From a virus, in IMG/VR virus record IMGVR_UViG_3300021090_000686, positions 1 through 44,897 of that record: a stretch of DNA of 44,897 bases, one strand, 5' to 3'. A model generated the notes under the pieces. That model saw only the letters and a program-made list of their open reading frames with translations, was not told the DNA's origin and made no database searches. This document shows, in pieces, positions 14,138 through 21,632 of this stretch; the stretch's first letter is position 1, and the number at the start of each line of letters is the position of its first letter. The position numbers and the translations under genes are program-made.

Positions 14138-16166
14138 GCGGGTGGGGGCGGTCGAGCGAGGAATAGCTGCCTGGGACGATGGCTGGGCGAACGGCTGGCA
14201 GCCTGACCCGCTGATCACGGTCTCCGAATGGGCCGACAAGCACCGAATCCTGCCGCAGCGAGCGGCAAGCGAGCCAGGGCAGTGGCGCACTTCGCGCACG
14301 CCGTATGCGCGCGAGATCATGGACTGTCTGTCCGACCACCACCCCGCGCAGGAAGTGGTGGTGATGGCCGCGGTGCAGATGATCAAGTCCGAGGCCGGGC
14401 TGAACTGGGTGGGCGAGACGATCGACCACTCACCGAGCTCGATGCTGGTGGTGCTGCCGACCGTGGAGGTCGGGGAACGTTGGTCGAAGCAGCGCCTGGC
14501 GCCGATGATCATGGATACGCCGCGGCTGCGGGCGAAAGTCTCGCCGGCGCGCTCGCGCGACAGCGGGAACACCACGCTGTCGAAGGAATTCGACGGCGGC
14601 ATCCTGATAATCACCGGCGCGAACTCCGCGGCCGGCCTGTCGTCGATGCCGATCAAGAAGCTGCTGCTCGACGAGGTCGACCGCTTCCCGCGCGAGATTG
14701 AGGACGAAGGCGACCCGGTCGATATCGCTGAGGCGCGCACCAGCAACTTCCCTAATCGGAAAGTCTACAAGTGCTCTTCGCCGACGATCGAGTCGCTGTC
14801 CCGCATCAACAAGGACTGGAAGAAGTCTGACCAGCGGCACTACTACGTGCCGTGTCCGCATTGCCGGGAAAAGCAAGCGCTGAAGTGGGGCAGCCTTCAG
14901 TACAGCGAGGACAATCCGGAAGGTGCGCGCTACGCGTGCGAGCATTGCGGTGCTCTGACCGACGAGCACCATAAGTCCTGGATGCTCGACGAGGCGAATG
15001 GCGCCGAGTGGCGGGCGACGTTCCCGGAGCGCTTCACCGCCACCAAGGTCGCCGGTTTCCACCTCAACGCGCTGTACTCGCCGCTCGGCCTGGGGCGCAG
15101 CTGGGGCTGGCTCGCCAAGCGCTTCGAGGAGGTGAAGAAGGACGCGGCGAGGCTGAAGGTATTCGTCAACACGCGCCTGGGCGAGTGCTACGAGGATCCG
15201 GACGAGCGCCTGGACTGGGAGGAGCTCAAGGCGCGCGCCGAGCCCTACGGCCTGCGCGAGATCCCCCGCGGGTGCCTGGTGCTGACCTGCGGGGGCGACG
15301 TGCAGAAGGACCGCATCGAGGCCCAGGTGGTGGGCTGGGGACGCAACGAGCAGGCGTGGGTGATCGACTGGGTGCTCTTTCCCGGAGACCCGACGCGGCC
15401 CGAGGTGTGGGAGGAGCTCGAGCGCTACCTCGAGCGGCCGTTCCAGAATGCCTACGGCGTGACGATGAAGATCACGTCGACGGGGATCGACGCCGGCTAC
15501 CTGACCGACGACGTGCTCAACTTCACACGCGCGCGCCGGCATCTGAGCGTGTTCGCATTGAAGGGCGCGTCGCAGCGCGGGCGGCAGATCATCGGCCGGC
15601 CCTCGAAGGTGGACCTCACCGTGCGCGGCACGACGATCAAGGGCGGCGCCGAGCTCTGGACCATCGGCGTCGACGCGGCGAAGCACCGGCTCTTCGCGCG
15701 CCTCGCCGGCGACCGCAAGCAGGCGCACGCGAGCTCGCGCCTGGTGCACTTCAGCGAGCAGCTGCCCGACGACTACTACATGCAGCTGAGCGCGGAGATC
15801 TTCGATCCGAACAAGCGCGCGTTTGTGCGATTGCATGGCCGGCGCAATGAAGGTCTCGACACGTTCAACTACGCGATGGTCGCGGCGATGCACCCCCGGC
15901 TGCGCGTGCACGTCGCGCGCGAGTCGGACTGGGCGAAGCTCGAGCTGGCGATCGAGCCAAAGGGGCAGGACCTGTTCTCCCAAGCGCCGACGCGCGTGAC
16001 CGGCGCAACGAATAACCAGCAAGCCGAGGCAGCACCCGGCGGCGAGGAGGGGCCGCGGTCTCTCCCCGCGCCGGCTCCGCTGGCGGGGGAAGTGCAGACA
16101 TCTGGACAGCCCGCCCCTGCAGGCGGGTGGATCAGCAAGCGCGACGACTGGCTGCGCAAGCGCTGA
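14124..16166 (+). CDS. Terminase large subunit (GpA family)
   Basis: 680 residues from ATG 14124. The N-terminal ATPase has WADKHRILP, VVVMAAVQMIKSEAGLNWVG (the GpA Walker A region is atypical), LLLDEVDRFP (Walker B) and KCSSPTIES. A zinc-finger-like insert follows (CPHCREK and CEHCG). The nuclease part has LTCGGDVQKDRIE and TGIDAGYLTDDV with metal-binding aspartates. A low-complexity Pro/Ala/Gly-rich tail of about 40 residues carries a copy of the palindromic 16-mer (16092-16107). It cuts concatemers and drives packaging into the prohead. Confidence 0.93.
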   Translation: MGAAERVGAVERGIAAWDDGWANGWQPDPLITVSEWADKHRILPQRAASEPGQWRTSRTPYAREIMDCLSDHHPAQEVVVMAAVQMIKSEAGLNWVGETIDHSPSSMLVVLPTVEVGERWSKQRLAPMIMDTPRLRAKVSPARSRDSGNTTLSKEFDGGILIITGANSAAGLSSMPIKKLLLDEVDRFPREIEDEGDPVDIAEARTSNFPNRKVYKCSSPTIESLSRINKDWKKSDQRHYYVPCPHCREKQALKWGSLQYSEDNPEGARYACEHCGALTDEHHKSWMLDEANGAEWRATFPERFTATKVAGFHLNALYSPLGLGRSWGWLAKRFEEVKKDAARLKVFVNTRLGECYEDPDERLDWEELKARAEPYGLREIPRGCLVLTCGGDVQKDRIEAQVVGWGRNEQAWVIDWVLFPGDPTRPEVWEELERYLERPFQNAYGVTMKITSTGIDAGYLTDDVLNFTRARRHLSVFALKGASQRGRQIIGRPSKVDLTVRGTTIKGGAELWTIGVDAAKHRLFARLAGDRKQAHASSRLVHFSEQLPDDYYMQLSAEIFDPNKRAFVRLHGRRNEGLDTFNYAMVAAMHPRLRVHVARESDWAKLELAIEPKGQDLFSQAPTRVTGATNNQQAEAAPGGEEGPRSLPAPAPLAGEVQTSGQPAPAGGWISKRDDWLRKR

Positions 16167-16261
16167 CGATTCGACGCGGAGTAGGGGGCACCCGAAAGCC
16201 GGCTTCCTGGGCCGGTGAGCCGCGTCGTTATTTTCCCCAGGGCTTTCCACCAGGAGGAAGC

Positions 16262-16834
16262 ATGAAGCTGAACCTCGGCTGCGGCGTCAACCATTTGCAG
16301 GGCTACGTGAACGTGGACGTGCACCCGGCGGCGAAGCCGGACGTTGTCTGGGACCTAGAGAAATTTCCCTGGGGCATCGCGACGATCTTCGGCCACACGT
16401 TGCCGGAGTCGAGCGTCGATGAAGTGATGCTGAGCCACGTCCTGGAGCACCTCGGGCGCGATCCGGTGGTGTTCGTGGGGATCTTCCAGGAGCTCTACCG
16501 GGTCTGCAAGCCGGGCGCGCTGGTCAAGATCGTGGTGCCGCACCCGCGGCATGACAACTTCCTTGGCGATCCGACGCACGTGCGCGTGGTCACGCCGCAG
16601 GTGCTGTCGCTATTCTCGAAGAAGCTCTGCGCCGAGTGGGCCGCGAAGGGGGCGGCGAACACCCCGCTCGCGGTGTACGCCGACGTGGACTTCGAGATCC
16701 GCGACGTGCGCATGATCGTGGAGCCGGCCTTCGCCAAGAAGCCGAACCTGGAGGAGCTCGCGCGCCACTGGAACAACGTGGTAGTTGAGTACCAGATGGT
16801 CCTCGAGGTGATGAAGCCGGCGGTTGGCGCATGA
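16262..16834 (+). CDS. SAM-dependent methyltransferase
   Basis: 190 residues behind an AGGAGG site. A class I Rossmann methyltransferase: MKLNLGCGVNHLQGYVNVD is the SAM-binding motif, then VMLSHVLEHLGRD and a post-motif strand CKPGALVKIVVPHP. This type methylates small molecules, sugars or polysaccharide ends more often than DNA. It overlaps the methyltransferase/glycosyltransferase fusion that follows (ATGA). The pair is inserted between terminase and head-tail genes, where phages often carry cargo. The substrate cannot be told from sequence. Confidence 0.82.
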   Translation: MKLNLGCGVNHLQGYVNVDVHPAAKPDVVWDLEKFPWGIATIFGHTLPESSVDEVMLSHVLEHLGRDPVVFVGIFQELYRVCKPGALVKIVVPHPRHDNFLGDPTHVRVVTPQVLSLFSKKLCAEWAAKGAANTPLAVYADVDFEIRDVRMIVEPAFAKKPNLEELARHWNNVVVEYQMVLEVMKPAVGA

Positions 16835-18393
16835 CCTGGTACAACGATCCGGAGCGCAATCGCGCCTTCCATGAAGGTGAGTCGGCGAAGATTCGCTTCG
16901 AGCTCGTGCCCTACACGCGCGGCGTCGGGCTCGAGCTGGGCTGCGGGCCCTGGCGCGCGTTCCCGCACTTCATCGGCATCGATGCGAATCGCTACGAGAG
17001 CCCGCTCGGGCCGTCGCTGGTGATGGACTGCCAGAGCCTCGCCTGCTTCTCGGACGAGGCCTTCGACTTCATCTACAGCTCGCACCTGCTCGAGCACCTG
17101 GTGGACACTGCGGCGGTGCTGCGCGAGTGGTGGCGCGTGATCGAAGCGGGCGGGCACCTGCTGCTCTACCTGCCGCACAAGGACCTGTACCCGAACATCG
17201 GCGAGCCGGGCGGCAACGCGGACCACAAGCACGACTTCCTGCCCGAGGACATCGTGGCGGGGATGCGCGCGGTGGCGCCGGACTGGGACCTGGTGGCCAA
17301 CGAGACGCGCGACCAGGAGGACGAGTACTCGTTCTTCCAGGTGTTCCGCAAGCTCGCGCCGGGATCCGGGCAGCTGGAGAGCTGGAAGCTGCCGAAGCCG
17401 GCGAAGACCGCCGCTGTGCTGCGCCCCGGCGCCTACGGCGACGTGCTCTGGACCTCGTCGCCGATCCGGCACCTGAAGGCGCAGGGCTACCACGTCACGC
17501 TTTACACCGAGGTGCGCGGCGAGGAGGTGATGCGGCACAACCCGGACGTCGACCGCTTCGTGGTGTTCGGCGCACAGCAGATCCCGAAGGGCTTCAGCTC
17601 CGAGTACTTCGCCTCGGAGGCGAAGAAGTACGACCTGGCAATCAACCTGGTGGAGTCGGTGGAGCGCAACGCGCTCGCCTGGCCGACGGACACGCGCTAC
17701 TTCTGGCCGGACCGGGTGCGGCGCAAGGTGTTCGCCGGCAACTACCTCGAGCTGATCCACGACCTGGCCGGCGTGCCCTACGAGTTCCACCAGCGCTTCC
17801 ACGCGACGCCGGCGGAGCTCGAAGAGGCGAGGACCTGGCGCCGCGACAACTGCGGCGAGGAGCGCATGGTGGTGGTGGCGCCGTCGGGATCCACGGCGCC
17901 CAAATTCTGGCCGCACGTCGAGGCCTTCGCGCAGCTGCTCGCCGCGGAGAAGACCCACGCCGCGATCCTGGGCGACTTGCGCGAGATGAAGATCCCGGCC
18001 GGGCCCTACGTGCACCCGATCGGCATGGCCTGGCCGATACGGCGGGCGATGAGCCTGGCGCTCGTCGCCGACGCGGTGGTGGGCGAAGAGACGGCGCTGC
18101 TCAACGCAGTGGCCCAGGAGGAGATGCGCAAGGTGGTGCTGCTGTCGCACTCCACGCGGGAGAACCTGACGAAGCACTGGGTGAACACCGTGGCGCTGAG
18201 CGGGGCGGTGCCCTGCTATCCGTGCCACCGGATCCACCAGACCTTCGACCACTGCCGGCGCGACGAGACCTCGGGGACGGCGGCGTGCCAGGCGGCGCTG
18301 TCGGCGTTCGAGGTCCTGCGGACGATGAAGCAAGTCGGCGGCTTCTGTGTGATGAAAGCGAGCCACCTGCTCGCGGACGAAGTCGGGAGCTGA
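16831..18393 (+). CDS. Methyltransferase / GT9-type glycosyltransferase fusion
   Basis: 520 residues in two domains. Residues 1-180 are a second class I methyltransferase (GVGLELGCGPWRAFPHFIGI, SSHLLEHLVD, WRVIEAGGHLLLYLPHKD). From about residue 190 it resembles glycosyltransferase family 9 (heptosyltransferase-like): AVLRPGAYGDVLWTSSPIRH at the start, VVVAPSGSTAPKFWP at the nucleotide-sugar side, and a late Asp/Glu site around VADAVVGEETALLNAV. The cysteine-rich end (PCYPCHRI, DHCRRD) is unusual for the family. Together with the preceding gene it may modify a glycan on the virion or on host LPS. Confidence 0.8.
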   Translation: MTWYNDPERNRAFHEGESAKIRFELVPYTRGVGLELGCGPWRAFPHFIGIDANRYESPLGPSLVMDCQSLACFSDEAFDFIYSSHLLEHLVDTAAVLREWWRVIEAGGHLLLYLPHKDLYPNIGEPGGNADHKHDFLPEDIVAGMRAVAPDWDLVANETRDQEDEYSFFQVFRKLAPGSGQLESWKLPKPAKTAAVLRPGAYGDVLWTSSPIRHLKAQGYHVTLYTEVRGEEVMRHNPDVDRFVVFGAQQIPKGFSSEYFASEAKKYDLAINLVESVERNALAWPTDTRYFWPDRVRRKVFAGNYLELIHDLAGVPYEFHQRFHATPAELEEARTWRRDNCGEERMVVVAPSGSTAPKFWPHVEAFAQLLAAEKTHAAILGDLREMKIPAGPYVHPIGMAWPIRRAMSLALVADAVVGEETALLNAVAQEEMRKVVLLSHSTRENLTKHWVNTVALSGAVPCYPCHRIHQTFDHCRRDETSGTAACQAALSAFEVLRTMKQVGGFCVMKASHLLADEVGS

Positions 18394-18403
18394 GGGAGAC
18401 GCA

Positions 18404-18610
18404 ATGGCCTACACCGCCACACAACTGCAGGCCCTGCAGGATGCGCTGGCCTCCGGGGAACTCACCGTAGAGTTCGACGGCAAGCGTGTCACCTACCGCT
18501 CGATCGCCGAGCTGAAGGCCGCGATCGCGGTGGTGGAGGATGCGCTCGCCGCCGCCGGCGAGGTGACGGCGCCCACGCGCATTTCCTACGCCTCCTTCAG
18601 CAAGGACTGA
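18404..18610 (+). CDS. gpW-like head-tail joining protein
   Basis: 68 residues, a typical gpW length. Helix-hairpin-helix: TATQLQALQDALASGELTV, then FDGKRVTYRSIAELKAAIAVVEDAL. In lambda, gpW enters after packaging and lets the tail connector attach. It lies directly before the portal gene, the standard order. Confidence 0.85.
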   Translation: MAYTATQLQALQDALASGELTVEFDGKRVTYRSIAELKAAIAVVEDALAAAGEVTAPTRISYASFSKD

Positions 18611-18616
18611 GACGCG

Positions 18617-20134
18617 ATGAACGCATTCGAGCGGGGCCTGGCCCTGCTGTCGCCGTCCTGGGCATTGTCGCGCGCCAGGGCGCGCGCGGCGTGGAATGTC
18701 GCGCTCGCCTACGAAGCCAATCAGGTGGGCCGGCGCGCCGCGAACTGGCAGGCGGGCAGCGGCTCGGCGAACGCGGAGATCACGCCGTCGCTGTCGCGGG
18801 TGCGCAACCGTTCGCGCGACATGGTGCGGAACAACCCCTACGCGCGCAGCGCGATCACGAAGCTGGTGGCGCGCTCGATCGGCACGGGGATCGTGGCGCG
18901 GCCGCCGGCGAACGTGCTGCCGGTGTGGAAGGAGTTCGTCGAGGTGGCGGACTTCGAGGCCCAGCATGACCTCTACGGCCTGCAGTCGCTGATCGGCCGC
19001 ACGGTGTTCGAGTCCGGCGAGTGCTTGATCCAGCGAGTGCGGGGCGGGCGCCAGTCGAGCCCCCTGCAGGTGCGGGTGCTGGAGGCGGACTACCTGGACG
19101 AGCTGAAGTTCGGTCCTTTGAGTAACGGCAATTTTGCGATCGCGGGAATCGAGATCACGCAATCCGGTCAGCGCGCCGCCTTCTGGCTGTACGACCACCA
19201 CCCCGGCGAGCTGGTCCAGCTGCCCAAGACTTGGTCGAGCAAGCGGGTGCCGGCCTCCGAGATCCTGCACGTCTACGAGAAGGAGCGCCCCGGGCAAATG
19301 CGCGGGATGCCGCGCCTGGCCGCCTCGATGATGCGGCTGCGCGATGTGGACGAGTACCAGGACGCGGTGATGATGCGCAAGAAGATCGAGGCGTGCTACG
19401 CCGCGTTCGTCAAGGGCGGGCCCGGCGGCACCGGCACGCTCGCCGGCGCGCAGCAGACCAAGACCGACGATCAGGGGCGCCGCGTGGAGACGCTCTCGCC
19501 CGGCATGATCATGTACGGGCGCGAGGGCGAGGAGATGAGCTTCGGCTCGCCTGGCGCAATCGCGAAGGATGTGTACACCCTCGACCAGCTGCACGCGATC
19601 GCGGCCGGGATCGGCGTCACCTACGAGCAGCTCACAGGCGACTACTCGGAGGTCACCTACCTGTCGGCCCGCTCGGCGCAACTTGAGCTGCGCGAGCTGG
19701 TGGAGATGTTCCGCTGGATCCACTTCATCCCGATGTGCTGCCGCGGCATCTGGGGCTGGTTCCTGGATGCCTACTACACCGCCGGGCGCCTGCGTACTGC
19801 GACCTATCCGGTCGAGTGGACGGCGCCGGCGTTCCCCTGGATCGACCCGGGCAAGGACGTGAAGGCCGCCAAGGACGAGATCATGGGCGGGCTCACGTCG
19901 CTGTCGGCGAAGATCCGCGAGCGCGGCGAGGATCCGGACACGGTGTTCAAGGAAATCGCCGACGAGCGCGAGAAGCTCGACGAGCTGGGCGTCAAGCTCG
20001 ACACCACGTTGGGCGGCGGTGTCCCTGTGGCGGCGCCAGCGCCGGCGCAACCCAAGGACGATGGCGAACCCGCCGGTGGCACCAAGCCCGCCAAGCCCGC
20101 CGAGGACGACGGGGACGACGGGGACGACGACTAG
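18617..20134 (+). CDS. Portal protein (lambda gpB family)
   Basis: 505 residues. Family pattern: SLSRVRNRSRDMVRNNPYAR, SAITKLVARSIGTGI, HVYEKERPGQMRGMPRLA, YEQLTGDYSEVTYLSARSAQ. An acidic/Pro/Ala tail (about 470-505, ending DDGDDGDDD) follows. Twelve copies form the head vertex through which DNA passes. A terminator-like hairpin and then an insertion sequence follow, separating it from the capsid gene. Confidence 0.93.
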   Translation: MNAFERGLALLSPSWALSRARARAAWNVALAYEANQVGRRAANWQAGSGSANAEITPSLSRVRNRSRDMVRNNPYARSAITKLVARSIGTGIVARPPANVLPVWKEFVEVADFEAQHDLYGLQSLIGRTVFESGECLIQRVRGGRQSSPLQVRVLEADYLDELKFGPLSNGNFAIAGIEITQSGQRAAFWLYDHHPGELVQLPKTWSSKRVPASEILHVYEKERPGQMRGMPRLAASMMRLRDVDEYQDAVMMRKKIEACYAAFVKGGPGGTGTLAGAQQTKTDDQGRRVETLSPGMIMYGREGEEMSFGSPGAIAKDVYTLDQLHAIAAGIGVTYEQLTGDYSEVTYLSARSAQLELRELVEMFRWIHFIPMCCRGIWGWFLDAYYTAGRLRTATYPVEWTAPAFPWIDPGKDVKAAKDEIMGGLTSLSAKIRERGEDPDTVFKEIADEREKLDELGVKLDTTLGGGVPVAAPAPAQPKDDGEPAGGTKPAKPAEDDGDDGDDD

Positions 20135-20161
20135 CAAAGCAGCGCCACTGATCTCACCCAG

Positions 20162-20185
20162 GCCTCGCCGAGCGCGGGGCTTTTT
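20162..20185 (+). terminator. Terminator-like hairpin after portal gene
   Basis: GCCTCGC / GCGGGGC stem (7 bp, one G-T pair) with a five-base loop, followed by TTTTT. It sits at the IS insertion point. In a phage late operon it would be read through under antitermination or reduce downstream expression. Confidence 0.6.
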
Positions 20186-20189
20186 CATT
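20182..20189. repeat. 8-bp target-site duplication, left
   Basis: TTTTCATT, repeated exactly at 21613-21620 on the other side of the element. Eight bases is the usual duplication for IS1595-family elements. Confidence 0.92.
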
Positions 20190-20252
20190 GGGATTTATAT
20201 ACATGACTCCCTCATTGATTATTAACGGTATTGCCCATAGCTAAAATAGTAC

Positions 20253-20282
20253 TTTACTCCCTTGAAGATTCGTGCCTATAAT
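20253..20282 (+). promoter_or_regulatory. IS promoter
   Basis: TTTACT (20253-20258), 18-base spacer, then a perfect TATAAT (20277-20282), 34 bases before the first IS gene. It could also feed transcription into the capsid genes. Confidence 0.65.
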
Positions 20283-20315
20283 GCAGTTGTAGGCCAACCA
20301 CTTAGGAGAGAAAAC

Positions 20316-20561
20316 ATGAAAGCCAACACCATCAAGTCGCCCAACGTCGAGGAAGTCTTGAAAGCGATGAATGCGCTTCAGGTTTGCATCCCGGACATGA
20401 ACAAGTCCGAGCGCAAGGAGCTGGCGGGCTTCCTTACCCAAATGGCGGATGCGTTCAAGGCTGAAGCCCCGGAAGAAATAACGGTGCCGCACATTGACGA
20501 AGTGACCATGAACATGGCCGATATTGCGCAGGTCATGATCGACACCTTCGGGCTGATCTAG
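20316..20561 (+). CDS. IS passenger protein, unknown
   Basis: 81 residues, ATG 20316 behind TAGGAGAG. Helical and acidic: NVEEVLKAMNALQVCI, NKSERKELAGFLTQMADAFKA, MADIAQVMIDTFGLI. Its stop is followed at once by the transposase ATG, so the two are coupled. Not a transposase domain. Extra genes are known in some IS1595-family elements, but I do not recognise this one; an accessory or regulatory role is a guess. Confidence 0.65.
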   Translation: MKANTIKSPNVEEVLKAMNALQVCIPDMNKSERKELAGFLTQMADAFKAEAPEEITVPHIDEVTMNMADIAQVMIDTFGLI

Positions 20562-21482
20562 ATGGACGACCACACCACAATCAGCACGTTCCAGCTTTTC
20601 AAGATGTTCCCCGACAACGAATCGGCCCGCGTCTACCTTGAGGCGCGGCTGTGGCCTTCCGGCCCGCGTTGCCCGGTCTGCGCTGGCCTTGACCGGATCA
20701 CGACTCGCACCAACGGCTACTACCGCTGCAACAAGTGCGCGGAGGACTTCACCGTTCGCACCGGCACAGTCATGGAGCGCAGCCACGTTCCGCTGCACAA
20801 GTGGCTCTACGCCATGTACCTGCTGGTCACGGCCCGCAAGGGCATCAGCAGCCTGCAACTCTCCAAGGAAATCGGCATCACGCAGAAGTCGGCGTGGTTC
20901 GTTCTCGGGCGGCTGCGCGAGGCTTGCGGCTCGGACTTCAAAAGCCTGTCGGGCATCATCGAAGTGGACGAAACCTACATCGGCGGAAAAGAGTCCGCGA
21001 AACACGCCAGCAAGCGGCTCAAGCAGGGGCGCGGCGCTGTGGGAAAGTCCGCCGTCCTCGGGATGCGTGAGCGCGGCGGTCGCACCGTCGCCATGCCTGT
21101 CGAGGACGTTAATACGGCGAACCTGCACCGGGCGATCCACACCCACATCGAACCCGGCAGCATGATCCACAGCGACGAACACGCTGGCTACCGTGGCCTT
21201 GGAGGGCTGTTCTTCGGGCGCGAGACGGTCAACCACAGTGCCGGGGAATACGTCCGCAACGGCGTCCACACGAACAGCATCGAATCCGTTTGGGCGGTCC
21301 TGAAGCGCGGGCTGCACGGCGTCTACCACCACGCCAGCGACAAGCACCTTGCCCGCTACGTCAACGAGTTCACCTTCCGTCTGAACGAGGGCAACGTGAA
21401 GCGCCACACCTTCCAGCGGTTGAACAGCCTGATTGCCGCCACGGCCAAGCGCCGCATCACCTACAAGGAACTGACCGCATGA
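20562..21482 (+). CDS. IS1595-family transposase
   Basis: 306 residues, full length for the family. An N-terminal zinc ribbon (CPVCAGLDRI, RCNKCAEDF) precedes a helix-turn-helix (ISSLQLSKEIGITQKSAWF). The catalytic domain shows IIEVDETYIGG with the first Asp, MIHSDEHAGYRGL with the second, and HTNSIESVWAVLKRG with the final acidic/Asn position. It cuts and joins the element ends to new DNA. No frameshift or stop, so it should be active. Confidence 0.94.
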   Translation: MDDHTTISTFQLFKMFPDNESARVYLEARLWPSGPRCPVCAGLDRITTRTNGYYRCNKCAEDFTVRTGTVMERSHVPLHKWLYAMYLLVTARKGISSLQLSKEIGITQKSAWFVLGRLREACGSDFKSLSGIIEVDETYIGGKESAKHASKRLKQGRGAVGKSAVLGMRERGGRTVAMPVEDVNTANLHRAIHTHIEPGSMIHSDEHAGYRGLGGLFFGRETVNHSAGEYVRNGVHTNSIESVWAVLKRGLHGVYHHASDKHLARYVNEFTFRLNEGNVKRHTFQRLNSLIAATAKRRITYKELTA

Positions 21483-21607
21483 AGCCGCCCAAGGAACTGG
21501 ACCGAATCGTGGACAAGGTGCTGGCGTACAAAGTGCCAGCCCGCTCGCCCAAGGCGAAGAAGCGCCAGCGCAAGCGCAGGAAGGTTCGGAGGGAGTCATA
21601 TATATAA
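21479..21607 (+). CDS. Small basic protein at IS end
   Basis: 42 residues from ATG 21479, overlapping the transposase stop (ATGA). MKPPKELDRIVDKVLAYKVP, then a run of Lys and Arg. Its last codons form part of the right inverted repeat. It may bind DNA or RNA, or be an unselected frame; the coupled start favours translation. Confidence 0.5.
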   Translation: MKPPKELDRIVDKVLAYKVPARSPKAKKRQRKRRKVRRESYI

Positions 21608-21612
21608 ATCCC

Positions 21613-21620
21613 TTTTCATT
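21613..21620. repeat. 8-bp target-site duplication, right
   Basis: TTTTCATT, identical to 20182-20189. Confidence 0.92.
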
Positions 21621-21632
21621 TGGAGGCTCGCG

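Larger units (their letters stand above)
20190..21612 (+). mobile_element. IS1595-family insertion sequence
   Basis: 1423 bp with terminal inverted repeats of at least 24 bp starting GGGATTTATATA (20190-20213 and 21589-21612, one mismatch) and an exact 8-bp target duplication. It carries its own promoter, a small passenger gene, the transposase and a basic 42-aa frame, all reading with the late operon. Removing it joins the portal terminator to TTTTCATTTGGAGG, the capsid ribosome site, so the element landed a few bases before it without damaging either gene. Intact ends suggest a recent insertion. Confidence 0.95.
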
